Source of the DNA: Halobacteriales archaeon QS_1_68_20
GTDB lineage: Archaea > Halobacteriota > Halobacteria > Halobacteriales > PXRE01
NCBI GenBank assembly: GCA_003021085.1
Contig: PXRE01000014.1
Coordinates: forward strand, 80,528-144,527
Direction of reading: 5' to 3'
Length of the DNA: 64,000 bases
The translations under genes and the position numbers were made by a program. This document shows positions 7,085 through 16,424 of the stretch, piece after piece; position 1 is the first letter of the stretch; the number at the start of each line of letters is the position of its first letter. The notes beneath the pieces were generated by a model, which saw nothing but the letters and a program-made list of their open reading frames with translations, did no database searches and had not been told where the DNA came from.

Positions 7085-10000
7085 TTAGTCCGCCGCGCCG
7101 GCGCCGTCCTGGCGCTCCGCGGCGAGCGCGTCGAAGTCGCCGTCCTCACCGAGCGTCTGCGCGCCGAAGCGCACGGCCAGCACCTGCGCGACCGCGCGCT
7201 CGACGGCGTCCTCGACGAGTTCGTCGTCGTTCGACGGCGCCTCCGTGGCGGCCGTCTCGGCCGTCGCGTTCACGTCCTCCAGCACCGTCTCGGGGTCCGC
7301 CGACAGGTCGACCGAGCGACCGATCCGGTTGACGACCAGCGCCGTCACGGCCTCGGCCGCGCGCTCCTCGTCCGGCGCGGCGTCCACGACGTCCGCGACC
7401 GTCACGTCGCGGGCGGTCACCGACGCGCCCGGCCCGGCGTCCTCGTGGATGACCGGGTCGAGACCGAGCGACTCGTACAACTCGGCCATCGTCGGGTCGT
7501 AAGCGTCGAGGTCGGTCTCCAGCCGGGCGTCCTCGGTGGCGTGAACCCTGTAGCCGGTGAACGCCCGCGTCTCGCCGTCGCCGAGTTGCCGGCCCGGCGA
7601 CTGCAGGGCGTCCTCGACATGGTCGACGGCGTCGAGGTCGAACGCCCCGTCGCCGTACCGCGGCGCCGCGGCGAAGTTCCAGCCCTCCTGCAGGTGGGTG
7701 CGGCCGGGTTCGGAATCGCGCTGGCCAGGCGGCGTGCCGTCGGCCCCGACCGGCGGGTCGTCGGCGCGCTGGAAGTCCACGACCGCGCGGACGCCCTCGC
7801 GGGGCGTCACCCGGAACGCGTCCAGCGTGTCGAGGTGGGTCAACCGGCCCTCGCCGGTGACCCGCTGGAACTTCTCGCTGTCGTGGTTCCAGAACTCCAG
7901 GTCGCCCGCAAACTCGCGGTAGCCGTCGACGCCGAGCACGTCGTAGATGGTCCGGTCGCTCGGCCCCGGGACGCCCAAGCCGTAGGTCTCGCCGGGATCG
8001 AGGTAGAGGTCCGTCCCGATGGCCGTGGTGGCCGAGCGGTCGACGTCGGCGGGCGGCGTGGTCAGGAATGGGTCGTAAGCGACCTCGCCGTCGACGATGA
8101 CGTCGTCGTAGCCCCGCTCGCCCAGGTAGTTCAGGCGGGCGTCGAACGGCCCCTCCGGAGACCCCCAGCCGTCGGCCGGTTCGCCGGCGAACGGTACGTC
8201 GGTCGCCGAGAGGTCGTTGTATCGGGCGACGCCCGCGTCCGCGTCGAGTCCGAAGTAGCCGCCGTCGAAGTTGACGCCGGTCGTCGCCGCCACGTCGTTG
8301 CCCTCGAAGGCGGCGAGGTCGCCGAACTGCAGGAGTCCGGTCTCGGCGTTCTGGATGGCGTTGTTCTGGACGTGGACCTCGGCGGGGTCGAAGCCGAAGC
8401 CGAACTCGGCGACGCGGACCCCGACGTAGGTGTCGACGATCTCGTTGTCCTCGATCACCGCGTCCGCGCCGTCGACGTAGACGCCGTTGTCCGTGTCCGG
8501 GAACGGGTCGTCGTCGTCCGGGCCGACGATCCGGTTGTTCGCGATGCGGTTGCCGGTACTCCCCGAGAAGGCACCGAACACCAGGACGCCCGCGTCGTAG
8601 CCGCTGGCGTAGGTGATATCGCAGTCGGTGACCGTGACGTGGCTGGCGTTCTCCAGGTAGACGCCGCCCCAGCCGAAGAAGTAGGGGTCCTCGAACGTCA
8701 GGCCGGTGACGGTGACGTCGTCGACCGGGCCGCCCCAGATGTCGGTCCCGACGCCGATGGCGCTGTCGACCGCCCTCGTGTCCTCGACGCGAACGTCGGA
8801 GACGTCCTGGTCGAGGAAGACGCCGCTGGTCCCGGCCGCGAGCACGTCACGCACCGTCGTCCCGCTGACGTGCTCGTTGATCCGGATGCCGAACCCGACG
8901 ACGTTCTTCGGGTCGATGGCGCCGTCGCGGACGTTGGCCGCGAGGCCCTCGACGGTGACGCCGTCGGCGTCGACGTTGATCACGTTCGGCGCGGGCAGGT
9001 CCCGGGCGTGGACGATTTCCGGGCGCTCGCCCTCGGCGCCGCGGATCGTGATCCCGGGCGTGCCCACGTACAGCCCCGTCTGGGTGCCCCGCTCGGCGTC
9101 GACCTCGTAGGTGCCCCCGGCGAGGACCACGCCGTCACCGGGCCGGACGAAGTCGACGGCCGTCTGGAGGTCCTCGATCTGGTCGGGGACGCTGATCGGG
9201 GACTGGTAGACGGTCGTCGGCCGGAAGGTGACCGCCGTCTCGACCTCGCGGTCGCGCCGGCCCAGCGTGACGAACCTGGTGTCGAGCGCGAACTCACCGA
9301 TGTCGTCCGCCTCGGTCTCGACCGTGATCTCGACCTGACCGTCCCGGGGTTCGTCGAACGCGACCGTCTCGCCGAACGCGACCGGGTCGCCGTCGACCGC
9401 CAGCGCGAGGTCGCTCTCGTCGAGGAACCGGAGGCCGGTGACGTCGATCTCCAGTTCGAGCAGGTCCTCGCCCTCGACGACCAGCGACGCCGTCTCGCCG
9501 GGCGTGACCTGTTCGGGCGGGACCTCGACGACCTCGATGGCCGGGGTCCGCGCGGCGTGGGCGACCGCGTTGGCGAGGACCGCCCGGCCGTCGGCGGTGA
9601 AGTCCGACCGGCCCACGAGCGTGCCGACGCCCAGCGAGGACGCCAGCACGGTCCTGCTCAGGTCGTCGACGCCCAGGCCCGCGCCGGAGGTTCCATAGCG
9701 GACGGCGACGTCCGCGAGCGTGGCGCCCGCGACCTCGCCCCGGAAGTCCTCGTAGTAGGTGTGGAACCCGCCGAAGAACAGCCCCGGCCCGGCGTACACC
9801 GGAGCCGGGTCGTACAGTTCGACCTCGTCGCCGGTCTCGGCGATGCCGTCGAAGACGGGGTGGTCGTGGTCGACCGCGTAGTCGACCGGCGGCGCCGACA
9901 TCTGGGTGAGCGCGTCGAAGGTGTCCCGCGGGTCGCCGGTCGCCGCCGAGACCTGCGAGACGGCGTCGCTGGCGTCCCCGAACTGGTCGAGGTAGACGAC

Positions 10001-12142
10001 GCCGACCTCCGGCGCCGACGCGACCGCCGCGAACTCGGCGGCCAGTTCCTCGTCGCCGAGGTTCTGGACGACGTAGCCCTCGTGATCCCGGTTCCGGGCG
10101 CCCGAAAGCGCCGTCTCGGGGTCGAGCACCTCCACGGTATACCGCGGGTGGAGTTCCCGCTCCAGCATCGCGCGCACGTCGGCGCCGAATGCGCCGTCGT
10201 CCACGACGGCGACCGGGACGGGCCGCTCGTAGACGGCCGTGGGGCCGGTCGTCACCGTGACCGTCTCGCCCGTGCCCGCGAGGACGTGTTCGAGTTCGAG
10301 GGTACCGAACCCGCGCTCGTCCGTCCCGACGGTCACCGTCACCGTCCCGGACTTGGCCGGGTCGAACGCGACCGCGTCGCCGAACCTGGCCTCCTCGCCG
10401 TCGACCAGCAGGGTCGCGTCGCCCTCGTAGTCGCCGGCCGTCGTGACGGTCAGCGAGTCGGCGTGGGCCACCCGGAGTTCCACGTCGAAGGCCTCCCCGG
10501 CCTCGACGCCCTCTGGCTGGTCGGCGGCGACCGTCGCGGCGAGTTCGTCGCCCAGCGCGAAGTCCCGCGTGACGAACCCGTCACCCACGTCGACGATGAC
10601 CGTCTGGCTGGCGTAGCCGAACGCGTCGGCGGTCACCTCGTAGGTGCCCGCGAGCGCCCGCAGGGTGTACGCGCCGTCGGCGTCGGTCTCGACGGGGAAC
10701 CCGTCGAGTTCGACCGTCGCTCCGGGGATCGGTTGGCCGTCCGCGTCGGTGACTGTCCCGGTCACGCCGCCGTCGGCGCCGAACCGACTCGTCGCGTGCA
10801 GGGCGTCGACGATGCCCTTCCCGTAGCGGGTGTCCGGTTCTGCCGGTTCGCCGTCGGGCTTCCAGGTGGTCGTCGCCAGCGCCGTCTTCGCCCGTCCGGG
10901 GTCGAGGTCGCCGCCCGCGGCGGCGGCCATCAGGGCCACGACGCCGGCCACGTGCGGACTCGCCATCGAGGTCCCCGAGAGTTCCGCCCACTTGCCGTCG
11001 ATCACGGGGAACGGCGGGTCCGAGTCCTCTGGGACCGCGCTCAGCACGTCGACGCCGGGTCCCGACACGTCGGGGACGACGTAGGAGTCCGGCCACTCCC
11101 CGGGCGCCAGGTGGCCCCAGGCGTCCTCGGTGACGATGGTCTCGCCGCTGGAGAAGTCGGCGACCGCCTCGGACTCGTCGGTCGCGCCGACGGCGACCGA
11201 GTCGTAGACGTTCGCGGGTGACCCCGAGGTCCCGGCCCCGGAGTTGCCCGACGAGGAGACGGCGACGGTGCCGGCCCGCTCGGCGTTGCGGACCGGTTCG
11301 ATCAGCTCGCCGAAGTAGCCGGTCGCGCCGAGACTCATGTTGATCGCGTCGGCGTCGTTCTCGATGGCCCACTCCATGCCGGCGATGATCCCCGCGAACG
11401 TCCCAGAGCCGTCGGCGATGACGAGGCCGTGCAGCAGCGTCGCGTCGGGGGCGACGCCGACCGCCGTGCCGGAGGCGTCCCCGCCGGCCACCGTCGCGCT
11501 GACGTGCGTGCCGTGATACTGGCTGTCGTGGGGTTCGGAGTCGACCTGCTCGCCGTCGTCGTCGAACTCCGCGAAGTTCCCGGGGTCGACGTCGACGTCC
11601 GGGTGGTCGGGGTCGACCCCGGTGTCCAGCACCGCGACGCTGGCGCCGTCCCCGCGCGTTCCGAGCGTCTCCCAGACCTCCGGGACGTCGATCTGGTCCA
11701 GTCCGTAGGTCGTCTCGGTCGGGTCCGCGGCCGCCTCGCCGGCCGACGGCTCGGGGAGTTCGAACGCGACGTTGGGGTGAAGGGTCTCGACGCCCTCGGC
11801 GGCCGCCAGCGCCTCCAGGTCGCCAACGGAGGTGTCGACTTCCAGCAGGAGGGCGTTGGCCAGCCAGAACTGGTTTTTGACCGCCAGTCCCTCGGTCTTC
11901 TGGACGTACTCGACGATCGGTTTCTGGCTCTCCGCGGCCGTCGCCTTCAGTTCCTCGACAGTCGAGGACGCTGCCACGAGCGGGACGTCTACGGCTTCGG
12001 CGCGGACGATCACTTCGGCGGGTCCGCCGTCGGCCGCTCCAGCGGCCCCCACGAACGGGAGCGTCCCGGCCGCCGCCGTCCCATGGAGAAAAGTTCGTTT
12101 GGTTATTTCGAATCCGTTTTCGTCATTAGTTTTTCTATTCAT
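7085..12142 (-). CDS. Giant Tat-exported subtilisin-like protease with beta-helix domain
   Basis: The 1685-residue product has a Tat signal (TKRTFLHG, residues 15-22), an I9-like propeptide (about 44-130) and an S8 subtilase domain with Asp173 (VLDTGVD), His210 (HGTH), oxyanion Asn300 (SSGNSG) and Ser392 (GTSMASPH). A carboxypeptidase-regulatory-like beta-sandwich follows (GTVTDADGQPIPGATVELDG, about 455-530), then an unassigned region with long beta-rich segments, a right-handed parallel beta-helix of the NosD/CASH type (about 1000-1300) and a C-terminal region with EGWNFAAAP as in haloarchaeal surface proteins. All catalytic residues are present, so it should be an active secreted or wall-associated protease. 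No C-terminal anchor is visible. It is the largest gene of the window and is not in an operon. Confidence 0.92.
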   Translation of the reverse strand: MNRKTNDENGFEITKRTFLHGTAAAGTLPFVGAAGAADGGPAEVIVRAEAVDVPLVAASSTVEELKATAAESQKPIVEYVQKTEGLAVKNQFWLANALLLEVDTSVGDLEALAAAEGVETLHPNVAFELPEPSAGEAAADPTETTYGLDQIDVPEVWETLGTRGDGASVAVLDTGVDPDHPDVDVDPGNFAEFDDDGEQVDSEPHDSQYHGTHVSATVAGGDASGTAVGVAPDATLLHGLVIADGSGTFAGIIAGMEWAIENDADAINMSLGATGYFGELIEPVRNAERAGTVAVSSSGNSGAGTSGSPANVYDSVAVGATDESEAVADFSSGETIVTEDAWGHLAPGEWPDSYVVPDVSGPGVDVLSAVPEDSDPPFPVIDGKWAELSGTSMASPHVAGVVALMAAAAGGDLDPGRAKTALATTTWKPDGEPAEPDTRYGKGIVDALHATSRFGADGGVTGTVTDADGQPIPGATVELDGFPVETDADGAYTLRALAGTYEVTADAFGYASQTVIVDVGDGFVTRDFALGDELAATVAADQPEGVEAGEAFDVELRVAHADSLTVTTAGDYEGDATLLVDGEEARFGDAVAFDPAKSGTVTVTVGTDERGFGTLELEHVLAGTGETVTVTTGPTAVYERPVPVAVVDDGAFGADVRAMLERELHPRYTVEVLDPETALSGARNRDHEGYVVQNLGDEELAAEFAAVASAPEVGVVYLDQFGDASDAVSQVSAATGDPRDTFDALTQMSAPPVDYAVDHDHPVFDGIAETGDEVELYDPAPVYAGPGLFFGGFHTYYEDFRGEVAGATLADVAVRYGTSGAGLGVDDLSRTVLASSLGVGTLVGRSDFTADGRAVLANAVAHAARTPAIEVVEVPPEQVTPGETASLVVEGEDLLELEIDVTGLRFLDESDLALAVDGDPVAFGETVAFDEPRDGQVEITVETEADDIGEFALDTRFVTLGRRDREVETAVTFRPTTVYQSPISVPDQIEDLQTAVDFVRPGDGVVLAGGTYEVDAERGTQTGLYVGTPGITIRGAEGERPEIVHARDLPAPNVINVDADGVTVEGLAANVRDGAIDPKNVVGFGIRINEHVSGTTVRDVLAAGTSGVFLDQDVSDVRVEDTRAVDSAIGVGTDIWGGPVDDVTVTGLTFEDPYFFGWGGVYLENASHVTVTDCDITYASGYDAGVLVFGAFSGSTGNRIANNRIVGPDDDDPFPDTDNGVYVDGADAVIEDNEIVDTYVGVRVAEFGFGFDPAEVHVQNNAIQNAETGLLQFGDLAAFEGNDVAATTGVNFDGGYFGLDADAGVARYNDLSATDVPFAGEPADGWGSPEGPFDARLNYLGERGYDDVIVDGEVAYDPFLTTPPADVDRSATTAIGTDLYLDPGETYGLGVPGPSDRTIYDVLGVDGYREFAGDLEFWNHDSEKFQRVTGEGRLTHLDTLDAFRVTPREGVRAVVDFQRADDPPVGADGTPPGQRDSEPGRTHLQEGWNFAAAPRYGDGAFDLDAVDHVEDALQSPGRQLGDGETRAFTGYRVHATEDARLETDLDAYDPTMAELYESLGLDPVIHEDAGPGASVTARDVTVADVVDAAPDEERAAEAVTALVVNRIGRSVDLSADPETVLEDVNATAETAATEAPSNDDELVEDAVERAVAQVLAVRFGAQTLGEDGDFDALAAERQDGAGAAD

Positions 12143-12325
12143 TCGCTAATTCCCGGCCTCTCGGCCATAACTTCCCAGTTACGACTATCGCCCAATAAAT
12201 GCTGAGTTGCTAATGGATGTTATGAACCGTCTGATGCGGCCGCTCGCGTCGCGTGCTGGCGAACGCGTCAGCCGGGCTCGGCAGTATCGCTGGTCGTGGG
12301 CGGGTCCCGCCGCGTCCCGGAGGAC

Positions 12326-12955
12326 TCAGGCGATGTCGCGGGAGGTGTCGACCGAGACCTGTTCGGTCATTTCGAGCTTGATGGCCTCAGTCAGCGCCTT
12401 GCCGCCACGGAACTTCGGGACGACGAGGCGGTTCTCGATCTGCTCGCCGTTGAGGATCGTCTCCAGTTCGAACACCACGTCGGCCATGTAGTGGGTGATG
12501 TCGCGGTTGTCCGGCGGCGCGACGCCGTCGAGGCAGTGCAGGAACGCCAGCCCCTCCGTGTTGACCATCTGGGTCTGGAGTTCGTTCAGGAAGTTGCGGT
12601 ACCTGACCGCCTCGCGCCGTTCCAGCGGGTCCGCGGTGTCGATGATCAGGTTGGCGCTCTCGGGCAACGCCCGTATGAGCTGGTTTGCCTGGTCGAGCGG
12701 TTCCCCGTCGTCCCCGATGTGCCGGACCGTCGGACTGCCGGTCCGGGTCGGCGTACGTTCCAGGCCGTCCTGGACGGCCTGGTCCGAGCGTCCGGTCGAG
12801 AGGTACAGCGTCCCGCGGGCGGCGGTGAGTTCGTACAGTAGCAACTCCGCCTGGCTGGCGGGTTCGGCGGTGAGCGCAACGATGCTCCCCGCCGGAATTC
12901 CGCCCTCGAGTTTGCGGTCCAGAATGTCGATACCCGTCGGCAACCGGGCGCTCAT
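12326..12955 (-). CDS. RAD55/KaiC-like RecA-superfamily protein with degenerate P-loop
   Basis: The 209-residue product begins LPTGIDILDRKLEGGIPAGS, the opening of archaeal KaiC/RAD55-type ATPases. Where the Walker A loop should be it reads AEPASQAE, without GKT/S, so ATP binding is doubtful. A Walker B-like strand (NLIIDTADPLE) and the terminal VPKFRGGKAL segment of the family are present. Haloarchaeal proteins of this type often sit near signalling genes and are thought to be regulatory. It lies 28 bases upstream of nothing on this strand except the convergent protease leader; the MinD-like gene upstream may share its transcript. Confidence 0.72.
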   Translation of the reverse strand: MSARLPTGIDILDRKLEGGIPAGSIVALTAEPASQAELLLYELTAARGTLYLSTGRSDQAVQDGLERTPTRTGSPTVRHIGDDGEPLDQANQLIRALPESANLIIDTADPLERREAVRYRNFLNELQTQMVNTEGLAFLHCLDGVAPPDNRDITHYMADVVFELETILNGEQIENRLVVPKFRGGKALTEAIKLEMTEQVSVDTSRDIA

Positions 12956-12983
12956 CCAGTAGGTACGATTGGCATCGAGTTAT

Positions 12984-13592
12984 TTAGTCCCTTTGGCTAA
13001 CGAGGTAGCCACAGATCCGGTCGTGAGCCGCTCTTGCGGCCGATTCTACCACGATCTCGGGGGCGTAAGGAACGCACCCAAGAACCTGGGTTTCCAACAA
13101 TTCTGCGACACCGTCGGGCACCCGGTTGGCCCGTGAAACCACCGCACCCACGACGGGCGTTCCGACCGCGCGCGACATCGCGGCGGTGCGCGCGGCGTCC
13201 TGGAGGCTGGCGGGTTCCAGCGTCGTCACCAGGAGCGTCTCGTCGGCCACCCGGAGCGGGACGGCCGCGTCGGGGCCGACGCCCGCAGGGCAGTCCACCA
13301 GCACCACGTCGCGCGCGCCCCGGCATCGTCGCAGGTCGCTCTCGCTCACCGCGTCGTCGCGGGGGGCCGCGACCACGTCGAAACCGGGCGCCGCACGCTG
13401 GGTAACGTCGGGGACCGGGCCGGTATCCAGCGGTGGGTCCCGTTCGACCCCGGCGACGCCGTGGAGGTCGGGCATGTCGGCGTCCGCGTCGACCGCCAGT
13501 ACCCCCCGACCTGTGCGGGCGGCCGCTCGCGCGAGTCCCAGGGTCGTGGTCGTCTTGCCGCACCCGCCTTTTCCGCCCGCGACGGCGAACAT
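12984..13592 (-). CDS. MinD/ParA-like P-loop ATPase
   Basis: The 202-residue product has the deviant Walker A motif of the MinD/ParA/Mrp group right at the start (GKGGCGKTTTT, residues 7-17), the A' motif (VLAVDADADMPDLHG) and a Walker B-like strand (VVLVDCPAGVG). It is shorter than bacterial MinD (about 260) and lacks an obvious C-terminal membrane-binding helix, so a soluble partitioning or regulatory ATPase is likely. It precedes the RAD55-like gene by 28 bases and probably shares its transcript. Confidence 0.85.
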   Translation of the reverse strand: MFAVAGGKGGCGKTTTTLGLARAAARTGRGVLAVDADADMPDLHGVAGVERDPPLDTGPVPDVTQRAAPGFDVVAAPRDDAVSESDLRRCRGARDVVLVDCPAGVGPDAAVPLRVADETLLVTTLEPASLQDAARTAAMSRAVGTPVVGAVVSRANRVPDGVAELLETQVLGCVPYAPEIVVESAARAAHDRICGYLVSQRD

Positions 13593-13776
13593 GGCGGGTC
13601 TGGTCGCGCTCTCCAGGATAAAGGTTCGGCCGCGTACGGGGTACCGCTACGTCCTGACGCGATTACCGAAACGGCGTCCGTCGCTTGGACGACCTCGCGC
13701 GCGCCGCGCGGACGTATTCAACGGGGTCGTTCGTCCAGCGTGCAACCGACACCACGGGGGCCGGAGAACACACGTG

Positions 13777-14475
13777 TCACTCCTCGTACTTCCCCTTCCA
13801 GACGCCCGGTTCCACGAAGTCCTCCGAGAGTCGTTCCCGGTTGCGCTCGGCCAGGCGGCCCCACTCCGCCAGGCCCGCACGGACCTGCTCGCGGTCGAAG
13901 CCGACGGTCTCGCCGACGGCCAGTAGCTCCCGGGGAGCGCGCATCTCGAGGTGGGAAGTGGGGTCGGCGCTGACCACGAACGGGGTGTCGTAGTGCTCCA
14001 GCAGGGTCCGGAGGCGTTCGAGGTCCGAGATGGCCCGCACGCGGGCACCGCCGTCGCCCCGGAGGACCCGGCCGAGGTCCACCTCCACGCGGACGCCGTG
14101 GTCGGCGGCCGCACGGGCCATCACCTGGTCGAACTCGCCGTCGCCGGCCAGCGGGTGGGCCAGGATGTCGACGCGGTCCTGCTCGACGGCGAAGCGGTTG
14201 AGGGCGGTCGTCCCGCCGTGCAGCGCCAGCACGACGTGGTCCTCGCGGTAGTTGCCCAGGTAGCCGCTGGCCTGCTCGGGGTCGTCCGCGCGGACCTCGA
14301 TGCCCGGCACCACGTCGACGCCGTGGGCCTCGCGGACGGCCTCGGCGTCGAACTCGGCGCTGGCGTCGCCGTGGTTGCGGACGACGACCCCCTCGAAGCC
14401 GTAGTCGGCGGCCGTCAGCGCCAGCCGCGAGACCGTGCTGTCGCCGTCCGGCACGGCGTGGACCGCCTCGTACAT
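13777..14475 (-). CDS. rnp3: Ribonuclease P protein component 3 (Rpp30)
   Basis: The 232-residue product has the Rpp30 PHP-like TIM barrel: MYEAVHAVPDGDSTVSRLAL at the start, EGVVVRNHGD, VVPGIEVRADDPEQ, and VDILAHPLAGDGEF, all family landmarks. With the RNase P RNA and other subunits it removes tRNA 5' leaders. The start at 14475 matches the conserved N-terminus; a longer frame exists but adds Arg-rich non-conserved residues. In many archaea rnp3 is followed by rnp2 and proteasome genes; here it is followed by minD-like genes, an unusual neighbourhood. Confidence 0.88.
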   Translation of the reverse strand: MYEAVHAVPDGDSTVSRLALTAADYGFEGVVVRNHGDASAEFDAEAVREAHGVDVVPGIEVRADDPEQASGYLGNYREDHVVLALHGGTTALNRFAVEQDRVDILAHPLAGDGEFDQVMARAAADHGVRVEVDLGRVLRGDGGARVRAISDLERLRTLLEHYDTPFVVSADPTSHLEMRAPRELLAVGETVGFDREQVRAGLAEWGRLAERNRERLSEDFVEPGVWKGKYEE

Positions 14476-14532
14476 GCGGCGGCGTTGGACGCCGGCCCCC
14501 AAACCGCTAACGGTTAGCCGCCGCCCGCTCGT

Positions 14533-15153
14533 TCAGTCGTCGGTCGCTGCCGCGGTGGCGGACACGGGGTACGGGTTACCGACCGCCAGCAGGTCGTACC
14601 CCAGGAGGACCCACGCCAACCCGTACGGGACTCCGAGTAACGCGGTCGTGGCCATCCCGGGAGGGAGTATCCGAGCCAGTCCACGGCGAACAGGATACCC
14701 ATAGAGCCCGGCAACGACAGCGCCAGGATCACACCCCCGGCCCGGGCGTGCCCGAGGACGTTCGCCCGCGCCGTCGCGGCCCCGAACGCCAGTGGCCCGA
14801 CGAGGTAAAAGAGGACGAAGTCGCGAGACCTATGATATCCTCGTAGGGGTAGCTGCCGACCGTCAACCCCAACACGCCGGTGAGGAAGGCGAGCACCACC
14901 CCACGACGAACAGCGCGGACGCGCCGAGCGAGAGCCACCCGAAGGACGCTCGCTGTGCCAGGTAGAGGCCGACGGCCCCCGGTACCAGGAACAGGACCGC
15001 GAACAGTACCATCGACCAGATGATCTGGAACACTGCCATTCCGGAGTTCTCGGTGAGCAACATCGGCGAGGCGACCATCAACACCCCGAACAACGCTCCA
15101 CCGAACATCCCTCGGAACCCCAGTGCACTCGTGACGCGGCTGTCAGCACCCAT
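14533..15153 (-). pseudogene. Four-or-more-TM membrane protein, multiply frameshifted
   Basis: Read with frame changes, this is a paralogue of the next upstream gene (15242-15847). The first frame gives MGADSRVTSALGFRGMFGG and GAVGLYLAQRASFGWL; a second frame gives VVLAFLTGVLGLTVGSYPYE; a third gives FYLVGPLAFGAATARANVLG and HARAGGVILALSLPGSMG; a fourth ends GVPYGLAWVLLGYDLL and a stop at 14533. Each piece aligns in order with the intact paralogue (GLYLAQR, GFGTATARAEVLLHARAGG, GVPFGLAW). At least three frameshifts separate the pieces, so the gene is dead unless the assembly is wrong here. Confidence 0.75.
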
Positions 15154-15241
15154 GTCGACTGCCAATACCGTCAACCGCTAAAAACGTTCTCGGGATTGTC
15201 AATTATCGCCCGCCTTTCAATAAATCCTCGCTCCGTGAACC

Positions 15242-15847
15242 TCAGGTCGTCTCGCGGCCCTCGACGATCTGGCCGTAGTCCCTGATGGTCATCAGGTCGA
15301 AGCCGATGACCGTCCAGGCGAGGCCGAACGGGACGCCGACGACCAGCGCCGAGAGGACGGTGCTCTGGATGCCTGCCACGTCCATGGCGAGGGTGCCGAG
15401 AAACGTCGCGGGCAGGGCCGCCGCCAGCAGCACGCCGCCCGCGCGAGCGTGGAGCAGAACCTCGGCCCTGGCGGTCGCGGTTCCGAACCCGACCGCACCG
15501 ACGACCATCAGGGCCGCGGCACCCTGGGCGAGCACGTCCTCGAACGGGACGGCGACGTCCGTCGCGGTCAGCAGACCCTCGACGATGGTCAACAGGAGTC
15601 CGACGGCGAGGACCGCCGCCCCTGCCCGACCGGGAATCCCGAGCGCGTCCCGCTGGGCGAGGTACAGGCCGGCGACGCCCGCCAGGAAGAAGACGAACGT
15701 CACCAGCACTGCCCGCGTCGCTACCCCGGCCAGGACGGCTGACGGACCGCCTGCGAGGAGGCTACTCAGCACCAGGAGCAACAGGGGAAACAGGACGCCG
15801 CCGATCAGACTGACGAACCCGAGCGAACTGGGCAGTCGTTTACTCAT
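15242..15847 (-). CDS. Multi-pass membrane protein, function unknown
   Basis: The 201-residue product is almost all hydrophobic, with about six transmembrane segments, short loops and motifs GLYLAQRDALG, GFGTATARAEVLLHARAGG and GVPFGLAWTVIGFDL that recur in the decayed paralogue immediately downstream. The gene begins 50 bases after a 62-codon gene for a small secreted peptide on the same strand, so the three form a likely unit. No catalytic motif or named family is recognised. If the peptide is a toxin, these could be immunity or export proteins, but nothing proves it. Confidence 0.65.
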   Translation of the reverse strand: MSKRLPSSLGFVSLIGGVLFPLLLLVLSSLLAGGPSAVLAGVATRAVLVTFVFFLAGVAGLYLAQRDALGIPGRAGAAVLAVGLLLTIVEGLLTATDVAVPFEDVLAQGAAALMVVGAVGFGTATARAEVLLHARAGGVLLAAALPATFLGTLAMDVAGIQSTVLSALVVGVPFGLAWTVIGFDLMTIRDYGQIVEGRETT

Positions 15848-15897
15848 TGAGAGGAATTAGAACGTATTAAATTAAATAACTTATGGGAGCAAAAAGA

Positions 15898-16086
15898 TTA
15901 GAAACACCAGGGAATCCACCAAGCGCACTCCGGGCCAACGCCGTCCGGCGGTCCCATGCTGGAGAAGACTGTTTCGAGGGCGGACTCGGCTCCGGGACTC
16001 GCGGCGGCCGGCGTGGCGACCATCGTGAGCGCAACGAGCATGGCGAGTACCGCGAGGACGCGCGTCGGACTGACCGATTTTCTCAT
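15898..16086 (-). CDS. Small secreted peptide with C-terminal Cys pair
   Basis: The 62-codon frame starts MRKSVSPTRVLAVLAMLVAL and continues TMVATPAAASPG, a textbook Sec signal peptide with an AxA-type cleavage site near residue 29. The remaining 33 residues end in GPECAWWIPWCF: two cysteines five residues apart bracket a Trp/Ile/Pro core, ideal for a small disulfide loop. A TATA-like ACTTTATTA lies about 25-30 bases upstream. It heads a run of two paralogous membrane-protein genes. It may be a peptide toxin, signal or membrane-active peptide; no family is recognised. Confidence 0.5.
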   Translation of the reverse strand: MRKSVSPTRVLAVLAMLVALTMVATPAAASPGAESALETVFSSMGPPDGVGPECAWWIPWCF

Positions 16087-16201
16087 GCTAGGAAAATAGA
16101 TACGGGGTTTGTAATAAAGTAAGTTTTGGGCAACTACTTAGTATTAGTGGAACATGAAATGAATAAAACACGAGTGGATGACAGCTTCCGCGCCGGGCAG
16201 T

Positions 16202-16357
16202 TCAGCGGACCTCGAAGCCGTCGATTACCTCGTCACAGTCGGGACACGAGACCAGTGCCGTCCCGGTACGCTTCGAGTCCAGCGGCTTACTGCCACGGGT
16301 CTCGCGCACGCCGGCCGAACCGATCAGGTCGGAACCACAGTATGGACACTCTCGCAC
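16202..16357 (-). CDS. Two-CxxC zinc-finger micro-protein, GTG start
   Basis: Reading from GTG at 16357 gives 51 residues: a CPYCGSD half-site at residues 4-7 and a CPDCDE half-site at about residues 38-41, ending GFEVR. Two CPxC knuckles this far apart form the zinc-ribbon typical of haloarchaeal zinc-finger micro-proteins. It lacks an ATG, which makes it easy to miss. Base composition and acidic residues agree with coding. The gene lies 67 bases downstream of the exosome-related gene on the same strand and may be transcribed with it. Confidence 0.65.
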   Translation of the reverse strand: MRECPYCGSDLIGSAGVRETRGSKPLDSKRTGTALVSCPDCDEVIDGFEVR

Positions 16358-16424
16358 GGTGAATCACCCCATGTGGGAACAGTTGACGATCCCGTCGACA
16401 GGTATTAAGACCTGTGGCCGCCGG

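Noticed and set aside
7445..11221. Very long plus-strand frame opposite the giant protease
   Set aside because: It is antisense to the protease gene whose frame has intact S8 catalytic motifs; the plus-strand frame is Arg/Val/Asp-rich without any domain, a GC-skew shadow.
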